Assembly: GCF_029968095.1 (NCBI RefSeq)
Contig: NZ_JASCIR010000039.1
Location: forward strand, 1-39,468
DNA: 39,468 nucleotides
Direction of reading: 5' to 3'
From: Streptomyces solicavernae
GTDB lineage: Bacteria > Actinomycetota > Actinomycetes > Streptomycetales > Streptomycetaceae
Under the pieces are notes generated by a model, which saw nothing but the letters and a program-made list of their open reading frames with translations, was not told the DNA's origin and made no database searches. Each line of letters begins with the position of its first letter. Positions within the stretch are counted from its first letter, which is position 1. A program made the position numbers and the translations under genes. Below, in pieces: positions 8,053-15,539 of the stretch.

Positions 8053-8840
8053 GAGGATTGCGTGAAGCAGGTCGGTGATGCGGTTCGGGCTGATGGGCAC
8101 CAGGTCCAGTACTCGCCAGCGTTTGAGGACGGCGGCGGCCCGCTCGACTGGTACGCGGAGTCGGGCATGGGCGGAGTTGGTGAGCTTCTCCGAGGCGTTG
8201 TATCCGTTGCCCTTCGGGCGGCGGACGGGGGTGCGGACGGTGCCGCCGGCGCCGAGGTGTCCGAGGTCGGCCATCGTTTCGACGTCGGCTTCGGTGTCGG
8301 CGGTGACGATGCCGTTGGCGCGCGGGCGGCGGGCAGGTCGGTGGTCGATCCTGGCCGGGCACGACCGAGGTAGGCCGGTTCGCCGTCTGTGTCGGTGAGC
8401 CCTTGGATGATGACGCCGTGGTCGTGGTGCTTGCCGCTGTGGAGCGGATCGTTGTTGGCCTCGGTGGCCGGACTCGCGCAGCGCCAGGTGCGGATCAGAG
8501 TGCCGTCGAGCGGGAGGCGACGCTCGTGGCGTGCGACGTTCACGGCGTCGGCGAGGTCCGGTGCGCAGGCGGCGAGGACATCGATGCCTTCGTTGACGTA
8601 GCGCCAGGCGGTGTCGGTGCTGATGCCGAAGTGGGAGCCGAGCTGGGCGAAGGTATCGCCTGTGGCCAGGTGGACCGGGACCATGACAGCCTGGTCGAAG
8701 GAGGTCAATTTCCTTCAGGAGACGCCGAGTTCGCTCCTTCGGGTGGCGATGAGGTTCTCCAGCCAGGAAACGAGGTCATCGGGTACGTCGAGGGTGGCAC
8801 GATAGGTGACCGCGAAGCTCCCTTGCTCCGTAGGGAAGTT
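8053..8840 (-). mobile_element. Degenerate IS transposase (IS5/DDE_Tnp_4-like)
   Basis: Read on the minus strand, the product has the N-terminal region of Streptomyces DDE_Tnp_4-type transposases (VTYRATLDVPDDLVSWLENL), then ATGDTFAQLGSHFGISTDTA with its helix-turn-helix, the first DDE segment RRLPLDGTLI, SGKHHDHGVIIQGLTDTDGE, and the later NAHARLR-like and ERAAAVLKRWRVL segments. Two lesions are visible: an in-frame TGA at 8715-8717 and a frameshift near 8340 between the GEPAYLGRARPG and ANGIVTADTEADVETMADLG parts. The element is inactive. I could not find clear terminal inverted repeats or a target duplication. It abuts the truncated glycosyltransferase at about 8053. Confidence 0.75.
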
Positions 8841-9194
8841 GGCACGATCGCAACGGGCAGGCAGCTTTGTGCGTCACGGCCCTGCTGTCACTCGATCCGG
8901 GCACGATCGGAAAGGCTCATTCGCCAAGGAGCGACAAATCGTCGCGCGGAACCCCGGGAGGAGCGCGGCTGTCCACGTTGGGGCGCACTCGTGCTGTTTG
9001 ACCTTGTGCCGCTGAACGCGCCGGACCATGTCGAAGTCGTGGGTGAGCTCGGCGACGCGCATTTCCTCAGCCGTATCCTCGCCGCCACCTGTCGACGGTC
9101 ACGCAATTCCCAGCCCGTCAGGCTGCAACTTCACGTAATTCCCCACCTGGGCAGGCCGCCCAGTAGCGCCCGTGTGCAACGGCCCGAGCGCCGG
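8841..9194. other. Gene-free gap in the decayed region
   Basis: No convincing gene is seen. One plus-strand stretch (GALVLFDLVPLNAPDH then VEVVGELGDAHFLSRIL, about 8980-9090) has coding-like composition but lacks a start or any family I recognise; it may be a fragment of a lost gene. The octamer GGCACGAT recurs at about 8796, 8840 and 8897. Confidence 0.4.
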
Positions 9195-9605
9195 TCAGAC
9201 AGCAACACGGGTGGGCACAGCATCCGCACGTCCATAGGCGAGCACCTGGGCGAGGACTTCGCGGAACAGGGCTACGTCGTCGGCCGGCGCATCGATGACG
9301 GCCTCAATCTCGTTGTCGCTCAACCGCAGGTCTTCCAGTGCTTCGGGGTTGAGTGAGACGCGGAGGACGTTGCCCGTCAGCACGGCCTCACGAACGTAGC
9401 CATACGCGGTCCCCTGTCCGGCTGTGACCAGGCAGTGTGTGTCCATTCCCAGGGCGACCTCTTGATCATCAGGCTCCTCCTCTCCCGCCATGAACATCAA
9501 GATGAAGCCGCTTCCGTCCTCACGCTCGGCAAGTGCAGCTTCGGTGAAGTAGCCGTCTGGATCTATCTCGGTTCTGGCTGCACGGGCGGTGAATCGGTAC
9601 GTCAT
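9195..9605 (-). CDS. Imm10 family immunity protein
   Basis: A 136-residue acidic cytoplasmic protein matching the Imm10 family as I recall it: N-terminal TYRFTARAARTEIDPDGYFTE, the central GLAE-like AALAEREDGSGFILMF, GMDTHCLVTAGQGTAYG, and a C-terminal region rich in Asp/Glu. Imm10 proteins are predicted to neutralise polymorphic toxins. The ATG at 9605 is the only sensible start. The gene is intact although everything around it is broken, and no matching toxin is adjacent, so it is an orphan immunity gene. This is consistent with selection for protection against toxins of neighbours. The family call is from pattern recall and needs a profile search. Confidence 0.75.
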   Translation of the reverse strand: MTYRFTARAARTEIDPDGYFTEAALAEREDGSGFILMFMAGEEEPDDQEVALGMDTHCLVTAGQGTAYGYVREAVLTGNVLRVSLNPEALEDLRLSDNEIEAVIDAPADDVALFREVLAQVLAYGRADAVPTRVAV

Positions 9606-9818
9606 GACGGGGTTCTATCAGCGCCACGAGCTGATGCCGGGGGCTGGGCGGGCTCTGACCTCTCTCGCCCACACCGAGAGGTGACCACGAAGCTGACTCC
9701 TGGATTCCCCTGGGGGAACGTGACCCAGCCTGGGCCGTTGTTCCACGAGATGAGGCCGCGAGGGGGACCCGGCCCCGCCCCGAGCTGTCGGCGACGACCC
9801 GGCTCGGCGCCGAGCCGA

Positions 9819-10010
9819 CCCTTGACGCTGGCCGTCCGGTCCGAGGAGGGCGAGTTGTTCGCCGACCGCGCACGGCACCTTGGCCGGCAGCTGTTCGACG
9901 ACATGGGCCACCGGCTCTGCTCGGGGATCGAGATCATCCGCCAACTGATGCGGCGGCGCAGCCGGGACGAGGCCGTCATGCCGGTCGTGTTCAAGAGCTG
10001 GGTACCGGCT
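9819..10010 (+). pseudogene. NRPS condensation-domain fragment
   Basis: About 64 codons read as a piece of a nonribosomal peptide synthetase condensation domain: LFADRARHLGRQLFDDMGHR, then LCSGIEIIRQLMRRRSRDEA and MPVVFKS, matching the usual RARxLQxQLxxDLxH...SGVxVxRELxRR...MPVVFTS pattern. Just upstream, in a different frame, VGDD at about 9787 may be the VVGDF motif of the same domain. No start, adenylation or carrier domain is present. The 213 bp between the Imm10 start and this scrap show no gene. Confidence 0.7.
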
Positions 10011-10066
10011 CGGCGTCCTGGCCCCACACCGAGCCCGTCCCGCTGCCCGCGGCGCAGGCCGCACGG

Positions 10067-10730
10067 TGCCTACTGCTCATCCGCCACGGTCAGACCCCTT
10101 CCAACCTCCAGCACCTGCTGGACACGGCAGAACCCGGTCCGGCGCTGACCCCGCTGGGGCAGCAGCAAGCGGCGGCCCTGCCGGAGGCGCTGGCAGGCGA
10201 ACAGATCGGCGCTCTCTACGCGTCGACCCTGATCCGGACCCAGCTCACCGCCGCGCCCCTGGCTGCGCGGACCGGGCTGGAGGTCCGTGTGCGATCCGGC
10301 ATCCGGGAGCTGTCCGCGGGCGACCTGGAGATGCGAGGCGACGATTCCGCCGCCGAGACGTATCTGAGCACCGCCTTCGCCTGGTCCGCAGGCAACACCG
10401 GCCTCCGCATGCCGGGTGGGGAAGACGGTGTCGAGGCCCTGCGACGTTTCGACGCGGTGATCGAGGAGGCCGCGGGTACGGGCAGGGACCGTCGCCATGG
10501 TCAGTCACGGCGCGGCCATCCGGATGTGGGTGGCGGCCCGCGCCGAGAACGTCGACGTGGACTTCGCGGCCGCTCACGCGCTGCAGAACACCGGTGTCGT
10601 CATGCTCTCCGGCGCCCCGGATCAGGGCTGGCGAGTGCAGGCGTGGGAAGGCCGTTCCGTCGGTCCGGAGGGCGGCGTTCCTGGAACGAGCGGTCCGGCA
10701 GGGGAAGTTGTGGACGGCATCGGCGCCTGA
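10067..10730 (+). pseudogene. Histidine phosphatase family protein, frameshifted
   Basis: The frame beginning LLIRHGQTPSNLQHLLDTAE carries the RHG phosphate-binding signature. It continues through LTPLGQQQAAALPEAL, ALYASTLIRTQLTAAPLA and ELSAGDLEMRG, typical of the phosphoglycerate-mutase-like fold. Near 10488 one base is off. The next frame gives MVSHGAAIRMWVAARAEN with the second catalytic His, then NTGVVMLSG. The N-terminus also lacks an in-frame start: GTG 10066 is one frame away. At least two frameshifts therefore separate this from a working enzyme. Confidence 0.8.
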
Positions 10731-10780
10731 GGGGGTACGCGCGGGCGGGTCGGCGCCACCCAAACGGCCCCCTCACGGCA

Positions 10781-11734
10781 TCAGCGACGAGCGTCCTCCG
10801 TGGCCGGTTCCTCCGCGAGGAGTTTCGCGGCCACGGCGGAGTCGGTGACGAGTGACGTGATCACTCCGCCGCGCAGTGCCGCCCGTACGGCGTCGGTCTT
10901 GGCTTCGCCACCGGCCACCGCGATCACTTCCGGGATGCGTACGAGGTCGGCGTAGGGGATCGCCATGGTGCGTTCGGTGAGTGTCGAGCGGATCGGGCGG
11001 CCGTCGGCGTCGAGGGGGATCGAGCAGATCTCGCAGACGGTGTCGAGGCCGTCGAGTTCGGCGCGTTCGCTCTCGGTGAGGACGCGGTGCACCTGGGAGC
11101 CGGTCGGGTCCCAGGCGCCGACGGCGACGGCCGCGACCGTGATGGTGCGCCACCGGGAGACGGCGGCCTGGATGCCCTGCTGGCGCTGCATGACGCGCAG
11201 GGCCTCGGGGTCGGAAGCCACCAGGGGTGCGTAGATCGGGTGGTGCGGGCCGCCGGAGACCGAGGTCAGGCGGCGGACCAGATCGACCGAGCTGGCGTGG
11301 ATCGCTCCGGCGATGCCCGTCATCTGCACGATCCGGCAGGGCGGCAGGCCGTGCACCCGCTGGGCCATGGCGTCGAGCGTGCGGCCCCAGGCGACCCCGA
11401 GCACGTCGTCCTCGGTGACGATCTCCGTCAGCAGGTCGGCGGCCGCGCGGCCGAGAGCGGCGCGCAGCGCGGGCACGTCGTCGAAGGGGCCGGACGCCAC
11501 CAGGGCGTGCTTGAGCCGGAAGTGCGTACGCAGCCGCTCGGACAGCTCGGTGTCCATCGCGGCGCCGCCGTTGATCTCGACCCGGACGATGCCCTCCGTG
11601 CGGCACGCCTCCAGGATGCGGGCGACCTTGTACCGCGAGAGGCCGTGGAAGTCGGCGATCTCGACCTTCGTCATGCCCTCCACGTAGTACTGGCGCGCGA
11701 TCGCCGTCGCCTGGACGAGCTCTGCCGGACCCAT
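10781..11734 (-). CDS. SorC-family sugar-responsive transcriptional regulator
   Basis: A 317-residue regulator with an N-terminal helix-turn-helix (ARQYYVEGMTKVEIADFHGL, then SRYKVARILEACRTEGIV, about residues 13-50) and a large C-terminal SorC sugar-phosphate-binding domain (LGVAWGRTLDAMAQRV, QMTGIAGA, ATxxAGG-like VIAVAGGEAKTDAVRAAL near the end). Members sense phosphorylated sugars or polyols and control a neighbouring catabolic operon. The ATG at 11734 has an AGAGGAGG ribosome-binding site. It is transcribed away from the polyol operon, with palindromes in the shared upstream region, so it is almost certainly the local regulator. The inducer is probably a phosphorylated intermediate of that pathway (inference). 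Confidence 0.92.
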   Translation of the reverse strand: MGPAELVQATAIARQYYVEGMTKVEIADFHGLSRYKVARILEACRTEGIVRVEINGGAAMDTELSERLRTHFRLKHALVASGPFDDVPALRAALGRAAADLLTEIVTEDDVLGVAWGRTLDAMAQRVHGLPPCRIVQMTGIAGAIHASSVDLVRRLTSVSGGPHHPIYAPLVASDPEALRVMQRQQGIQAAVSRWRTITVAAVAVGAWDPTGSQVHRVLTESERAELDGLDTVCEICSIPLDADGRPIRSTLTERTMAIPYADLVRIPEVIAVAGGEAKTDAVRAALRGGVITSLVTDSAVAAKLLAEEPATEDARR

Positions 11735-11790
11735 ATGGCCTCCTCTGGCCTCCTCCGCGTCATGCGATCACCAGCCTACCGCCACCTCGC

Positions 11791-11838
11791 GCCCATATGG
11801 GCGGGGGTTTTGACGTATGGGCAACGCGCGCCTTTCAT
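11791..11838 (+). promoter_or_regulatory. Operator and promoter of the polyol operon
   Basis: A perfect 12-bp palindrome GCCCATATGGGC (11791-11802) lies just before a -35-like TTGACG (11810-11815), with a half copy GTATGGGC at 11815-11822 and a related CCATATGG over the regulator's own start at 11731-11738. Spacing of 17 bp gives TTTCAT as a poor -10. The palindrome is the likely SorC-family binding site. Confidence 0.5.
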
Positions 11839-11899
11839 GTCGGTGAAACACGGCCGGGCCGAGCGCCCTCAGAGCCGTCCTCGAAGTGGAGGAGGAGAA

Positions 11900-13348
11900 G
11901 TGGACACTGCCGAACGGCATGTGAGCCGGGAACCACAGAGTTCCGCAGTCATCAGCAGCACCCCGACGGCCCCGCCGCCCGCGGACAGCGCGCGCTTCAT
12001 GCTGTTCGTGGTCGCCATCGCCGCCCTCGGCGGACTGCTCTTCGGGTACGACACCGGGATCATCTCCTCGGCGCTGCTCGACATCAGCGCCGAGTTCGGG
12101 CTCGGCACGTTCGGCAAACAGCTGGTGACCAGCGCGATCCTGGTCGGTGGCATCGTCGGCGCGCTCGGCAGTGGGCCGATCTCCGACCGGTTCGGACGCA
12201 GGCGTACGGTCCTCGCGGTGGCGATCCTCTTCGTGGTCGGCGCGATCGGCACCGCCGTCGCGCCCGACGCCGCCTCGCTCGTCATCACGCGGTTCGTGCT
12301 CGGCCTGGCCGTCGGTGCGGTCACACAGATCCTGCCCGTATACATCGCCGAGGTCGCACCGGCCGAGCGCCGCGGCTCCCTCGTGGTGCTGTTCCAGCTG
12401 ATGATCGCGGGCGGCCAGTTGGTCTCCTATCTGGTCGGCTACGGCATCCAAGGGCACTGGCGGTGGATGTTCGCGCTCGCCGTCATACCGGGTGCGGTCC
12501 TCTTCGCCGGGATGCTGCGGCTCCCCGAGAGCCCGCGCTGGCTCGTCTCCCAGGGACGCCAGGACGAGGCGCGCGGCGTGCTCGCCCGGATACGCGGGGA
12601 CCACGCCACCGCCGCCCGGGAAGTGACCGAGATCGAGTCGGTGCACCAGGAGGCGCGCGGCAGCTGGGCCGACCTGCGCCGGCGCTGGGTGCGCCCCGCG
12701 CTCACGGCCGCCGTCGGCATCTCGGTCCTGTGTCAGCTGACCGGCATCAACGCCGTGATCTACTACGCGCCGACCATCCTCACCGACTCCGGCTTCGGCA
12801 AGTCCGCCTCGATCCTCGCCACCATCGGGGTCGGTGTCGTCCTCGTCGCGATGACCGTCGTCGGCACCTTCATGGTCGACCGGGTCGGACGCCGCAGGCT
12901 CCTGCTGCTGTTCATCCCCGCCTCGGTCGTCGCGCTCGTCGTCCTCGGCGCCGCCTTCCTCGGCGGAGACCCCACGGGCGGGGAGCGCTGGGTGGTCGTG
13001 GCGGCCATGCTCGCGTACATCGCCTTCAACGGCGGCAGCCTCTCCGTGGTCATCTGGCTGCTGAACTCGGAGGTCATCCCGCTCGCCGTCCGCGGCAAGG
13101 GCACCGGCCTCGCCTCCGTCTCGATGTGGACCTCCGACCTCCTGGTCAGCCTCACCGCCCTCTCCCTGATCGGCGCGATCGGCGCCTCGGGCACCTTCTG
13201 GCTGTACGGGGCCGTCTCCGTGTTCGCGTTCTTCTTCGTCCTGCGCTGCGTCCCGGAGACCAAGGGGCGCACCCTGGAAGAGATCGAGAACTCGCTGCAC
13301 GACGGCACCTTCCAGCCGCACGCCGCCCGCCGAACCGTCGGTCAGTAA
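11900..13348 (+). CDS. MFS sugar porter (sugar or polyol:H+ symporter)
   Basis: A 12-helix major-facilitator transporter of the sugar porter family. Signatures present: GYDTGIISSAL in helix 1, DRFGRRRT and DRVGRRRL in the two equivalent cytoplasmic loops, PESPRWL after helix 6, the substrate-site QLTGINAVIYYAP in helix 7, and PETKGRTLEEIE at the end. The frame is open far upstream, but GTG 11900 is chosen because GGAGGAG lies 2-8 nt before it and the upstream part overlaps the regulator. The protein is 482 aa with an N-terminal tail of about 30 residues. As the first gene of the operon it probably imports the sugar or polyol that the next four enzymes use. Confidence 0.93.
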   Translation: MDTAERHVSREPQSSAVISSTPTAPPPADSARFMLFVVAIAALGGLLFGYDTGIISSALLDISAEFGLGTFGKQLVTSAILVGGIVGALGSGPISDRFGRRRTVLAVAILFVVGAIGTAVAPDAASLVITRFVLGLAVGAVTQILPVYIAEVAPAERRGSLVVLFQLMIAGGQLVSYLVGYGIQGHWRWMFALAVIPGAVLFAGMLRLPESPRWLVSQGRQDEARGVLARIRGDHATAAREVTEIESVHQEARGSWADLRRRWVRPALTAAVGISVLCQLTGINAVIYYAPTILTDSGFGKSASILATIGVGVVLVAMTVVGTFMVDRVGRRRLLLLFIPASVVALVVLGAAFLGGDPTGGERWVVVAAMLAYIAFNGGSLSVVIWLLNSEVIPLAVRGKGTGLASVSMWTSDLLVSLTALSLIGAIGASGTFWLYGAVSVFAFFFVLRCVPETKGRTLEEIENSLHDGTFQPHAARRTVGQ

Positions 13349-13377
13349 CAGATCTACGTAGCAAAGGAGTTCTCCCC

Positions 13378-14865
13378 GTGCCTGTTGTCGTCGGGGTCGA
13401 CAGCTCGACCCAGTCGTGCAAGGTCGAACTGCGCGATCTGGACAGCGGACGGCTGCTGGGCAGTGGCTCGGCGCCGCACCCGCCCGCGTTCGCGCCCCGC
13501 AGCGAGCAGCATCCGTCGAAGTGGTGGAGCGCGTTCGAGCACGCCCTGGACGCGGCGGTGACGCACGCCGCGGTGGCCAGGGCGGACATCGCGGGGATCT
13601 CCGTCGCCGCGCAGTGCCACGGCCTGGTGCCCCTTGACGCCGGCGGCGAGGTGATCCGCCCCGCCAAGCTCTGGAACGACACCACGAGCGCGCCCCAACT
13701 CGACCGGCTGCGCGCGCAGATCGGCGCGGACTCCTGGGTGAAGGCGGTCGGCTCGCTGCCGACGTCCGCGTTCACCCTGAGCAAGCTCGCCTGGTTCGCC
13801 GAGCACGAGCCCGAGAACTTCGCCCGCCTCGCCCGCGTCTGCCTGCCGCACGACTGGCTGACGCTGCGTCTGTCGGGACGGCACGTCACCGACCGCTCCG
13901 AGGCATCCGGTACGGGCTACTGGAGCGCCGCGGAACACCGGTATCTGGACGAGTACCTCGCACTCGTCGACCCCCTACGCGACTGGTCCTCGACGCTGCC
14001 CGAGGTGCTCGGCCCGGACGAGCCGGCCGGCGCCATCACCCCGCAGGCCGCGAGCGCCCTCGGTCTGCGCCCGGACGTCGTCATCGGTCCGGGCGGCGGA
14101 GACCAGCACGCGGCCGGGCTGGGGCTCGCGGTCGAGCCCGGCGACGTCGTCTACACCATCGCCACCTCGGGCGTCGTCTTCACCACCTCCCTGGACCCGG
14201 TCTTCGACACCTCCGGCCTCGTCGACGGCGTCGCCGACTGCACCGGCGGCTACTTGCCGCTGGTGTCCACGCTCAATGCCGCCCGCGTCACCGACTGGGC
14301 CACCGGCATCCTCGGCGTCGACCACGAGGAACTGAGCCGCCTCGCGCTGGCCGCGGACCCGCTGCGCTCCCCAGTGCTCGCGGCGTTCCTCGACGGCGAA
14401 CGCAAACCGAACCGCCCCACCGCCAGCGGAATGCTCGCCGGGATCACCTCCGCCACCACCCGCGAGGAGATCGCACGTGCCGCACACGACGGCGTCGTAC
14501 TCGGCCTGCTGCGCGGCGAGTCCCACATGAACGCCGCAGGCATCGCCACCTCCGGAAAGGTCCTGATCACCGGCGGCGGCGCACGCTCCGCGGCGTACCG
14601 GCAGATCCTCGCCGACCTGACAGGCCGCGAGGTGGTCATCGCCGACCCCGCGGACGCCGACGAGGCGACGGCGCGCGGTGCCGCCATCCAGTCCGCGGCC
14701 GTACTCACCCGCACCGGCGTACGCGAGCTCCGCCAGGCGTGGGCACCGCGCACCGAGACCGTCGCGACACCGCGCCCCGGCACCGCCGACCTGCGCGAAC
14801 AGCTTCTCGACCGGTATCTGACCGTCGCCGACTGGACCGGCTTCGACGGGCAGGCGCAACGATGA
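13378..14865 (+). CDS. FGGY-family carbohydrate kinase (xylulokinase-like)
   Basis: An ATP-dependent sugar kinase of 495 aa. The N-terminal ATPase fold starts VVVGVDSSTQSCKVEL, with substrate-side SVAAQCHGLVPLD and AKLWNDTTS. The FGGY C-terminal signature region is ITGGGARSAAYRQILADLTG, followed by DADEATARGAAIQSA. It resembles xylulokinases most, so a ketose (pentulose or hexulose) is the likely substrate. The start is GTG 13378 with AAAGGAG about 9 nt upstream. It sits between the porter and an epimerase-like gene in one operon; the next ATG overlaps its stop (ATGA). Which ketose it phosphorylates is not readable. Confidence 0.9.
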   Translation: MPVVVGVDSSTQSCKVELRDLDSGRLLGSGSAPHPPAFAPRSEQHPSKWWSAFEHALDAAVTHAAVARADIAGISVAAQCHGLVPLDAGGEVIRPAKLWNDTTSAPQLDRLRAQIGADSWVKAVGSLPTSAFTLSKLAWFAEHEPENFARLARVCLPHDWLTLRLSGRHVTDRSEASGTGYWSAAEHRYLDEYLALVDPLRDWSSTLPEVLGPDEPAGAITPQAASALGLRPDVVIGPGGGDQHAAGLGLAVEPGDVVYTIATSGVVFTTSLDPVFDTSGLVDGVADCTGGYLPLVSTLNAARVTDWATGILGVDHEELSRLALAADPLRSPVLAAFLDGERKPNRPTASGMLAGITSATTREEIARAAHDGVVLGLLRGESHMNAAGIATSGKVLITGGGARSAAYRQILADLTGREVVIADPADADEATARGAAIQSAAVLTRTGVRELRQAWAPRTETVATPRPGTADLREQLLDRYLTVADWTGFDGQAQR

Positions 14866-15539
14866 CCGGCCTGTCTGCCTGCGCGGCCACCTACCCGTTC
14901 AACACGGGCCTGGCCGACCGGGTACGCAACAGCCCCGGCACCGCCCTGGCCGGGAGCCTGTACGCGGTTCCGCCTCAAAACCGCCCGGCCACCGCCCAGT
15001 TGCTCGCCGACCAGCAGCACTGGGTGCACGCCGACGTCTTCGCAGACCGGCGCACCGGAGTCGGCGTCGACCAGATCCGTGACCTGTCCGACGGCGGGAC
15101 CGGCCCCGTCGACGTGCACTTGCTGACGGCCGGTGCCCTGGATGCGCTGGACGCCGTCCGCCGCCCCGGGATCGCCCGCATCACGTTCCCGTACGAGAGT
15201 GTGCCGGACGCCCCCGCCGTGGCCGAGGGCATCCGCGCGAGCGGCATCAGCCCCTGGCTCGCACTCGCCCCGGACACGTCCCTTGAGTCGTGCGCCGACG
15301 TCCTGCCGTACGTCGACGGGCTGCTCGTGATGCTCATCGCGCCCGGCACCCACGGCAGTTCGGACCCGGCACTGCTCAGCAAGGTCCGCCAGGCCGCACC
15401 CACCACCCCGGTCGGAGTCGACGGCGGCGTCGGCGAGGACAACCTCGACCGCGTGCTCGCCGCCGGCGCGACCTACGTCGTCATCGGACGACGCCTCTTC
15501 GACCTCACCACGCCGTCCCGCAAGGAGGACACCCCATGA
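14862..15539 (+). CDS. Ribulose-phosphate 3-epimerase-like protein
   Basis: A 225-residue TIM-barrel protein related to ribulose-phosphate and allulose-6-phosphate 3-epimerases. The metal-site pattern is kept: HxD in WVHADVF, His in VDVHLL and Asp in VGVDGGVGEDN, the last also being part of the phosphate-binding end with ATYVVIGRRLF. LLVMLIAPGTHGS matches the flexible active-site loop (usually MxVxPGFGGQ). The N-terminal ILSADF-type motif with its Ser is not recognisable (CAATYPFNTGLADR instead), and HVDVMDG is HADVFAD, so the substrate may differ from Ru5P. It does not carry the DxKxxD motif of hexulose-phosphate synthases. ATG 14862 overlaps the kinase stop, and its own stop overlaps the dehydrogenase start. 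Confidence 0.8.
   Translation: MTGLSACAATYPFNTGLADRVRNSPGTALAGSLYAVPPQNRPATAQLLADQQHWVHADVFADRRTGVGVDQIRDLSDGGTGPVDVHLLTAGALDALDAVRRPGIARITFPYESVPDAPAVAEGIRASGISPWLALAPDTSLESCADVLPYVDGLLVMLIAPGTHGSSDPALLSKVRQAAPTTPVGVDGGVGEDNLDRVLAAGATYVVIGRRLFDLTTPSRKEDTP

Noticed and set aside
8796..8906. GGCACGAT repeats as terminal repeats of the IS
   Set aside because: All copies are direct and on one side of the element. No inverted partner is seen at the other end.
8874..9062. 62-codon minus-strand ORF
   Set aside because: No ribosome-binding site, no recognised family, and it sits in decayed sequence.
14862..15539. Hexulose-phosphate synthase to pair with the isomerase
   Set aside because: The DxKxxD motif of that family is absent. 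The DVH and DGG motifs match RPE-type epimerases instead.
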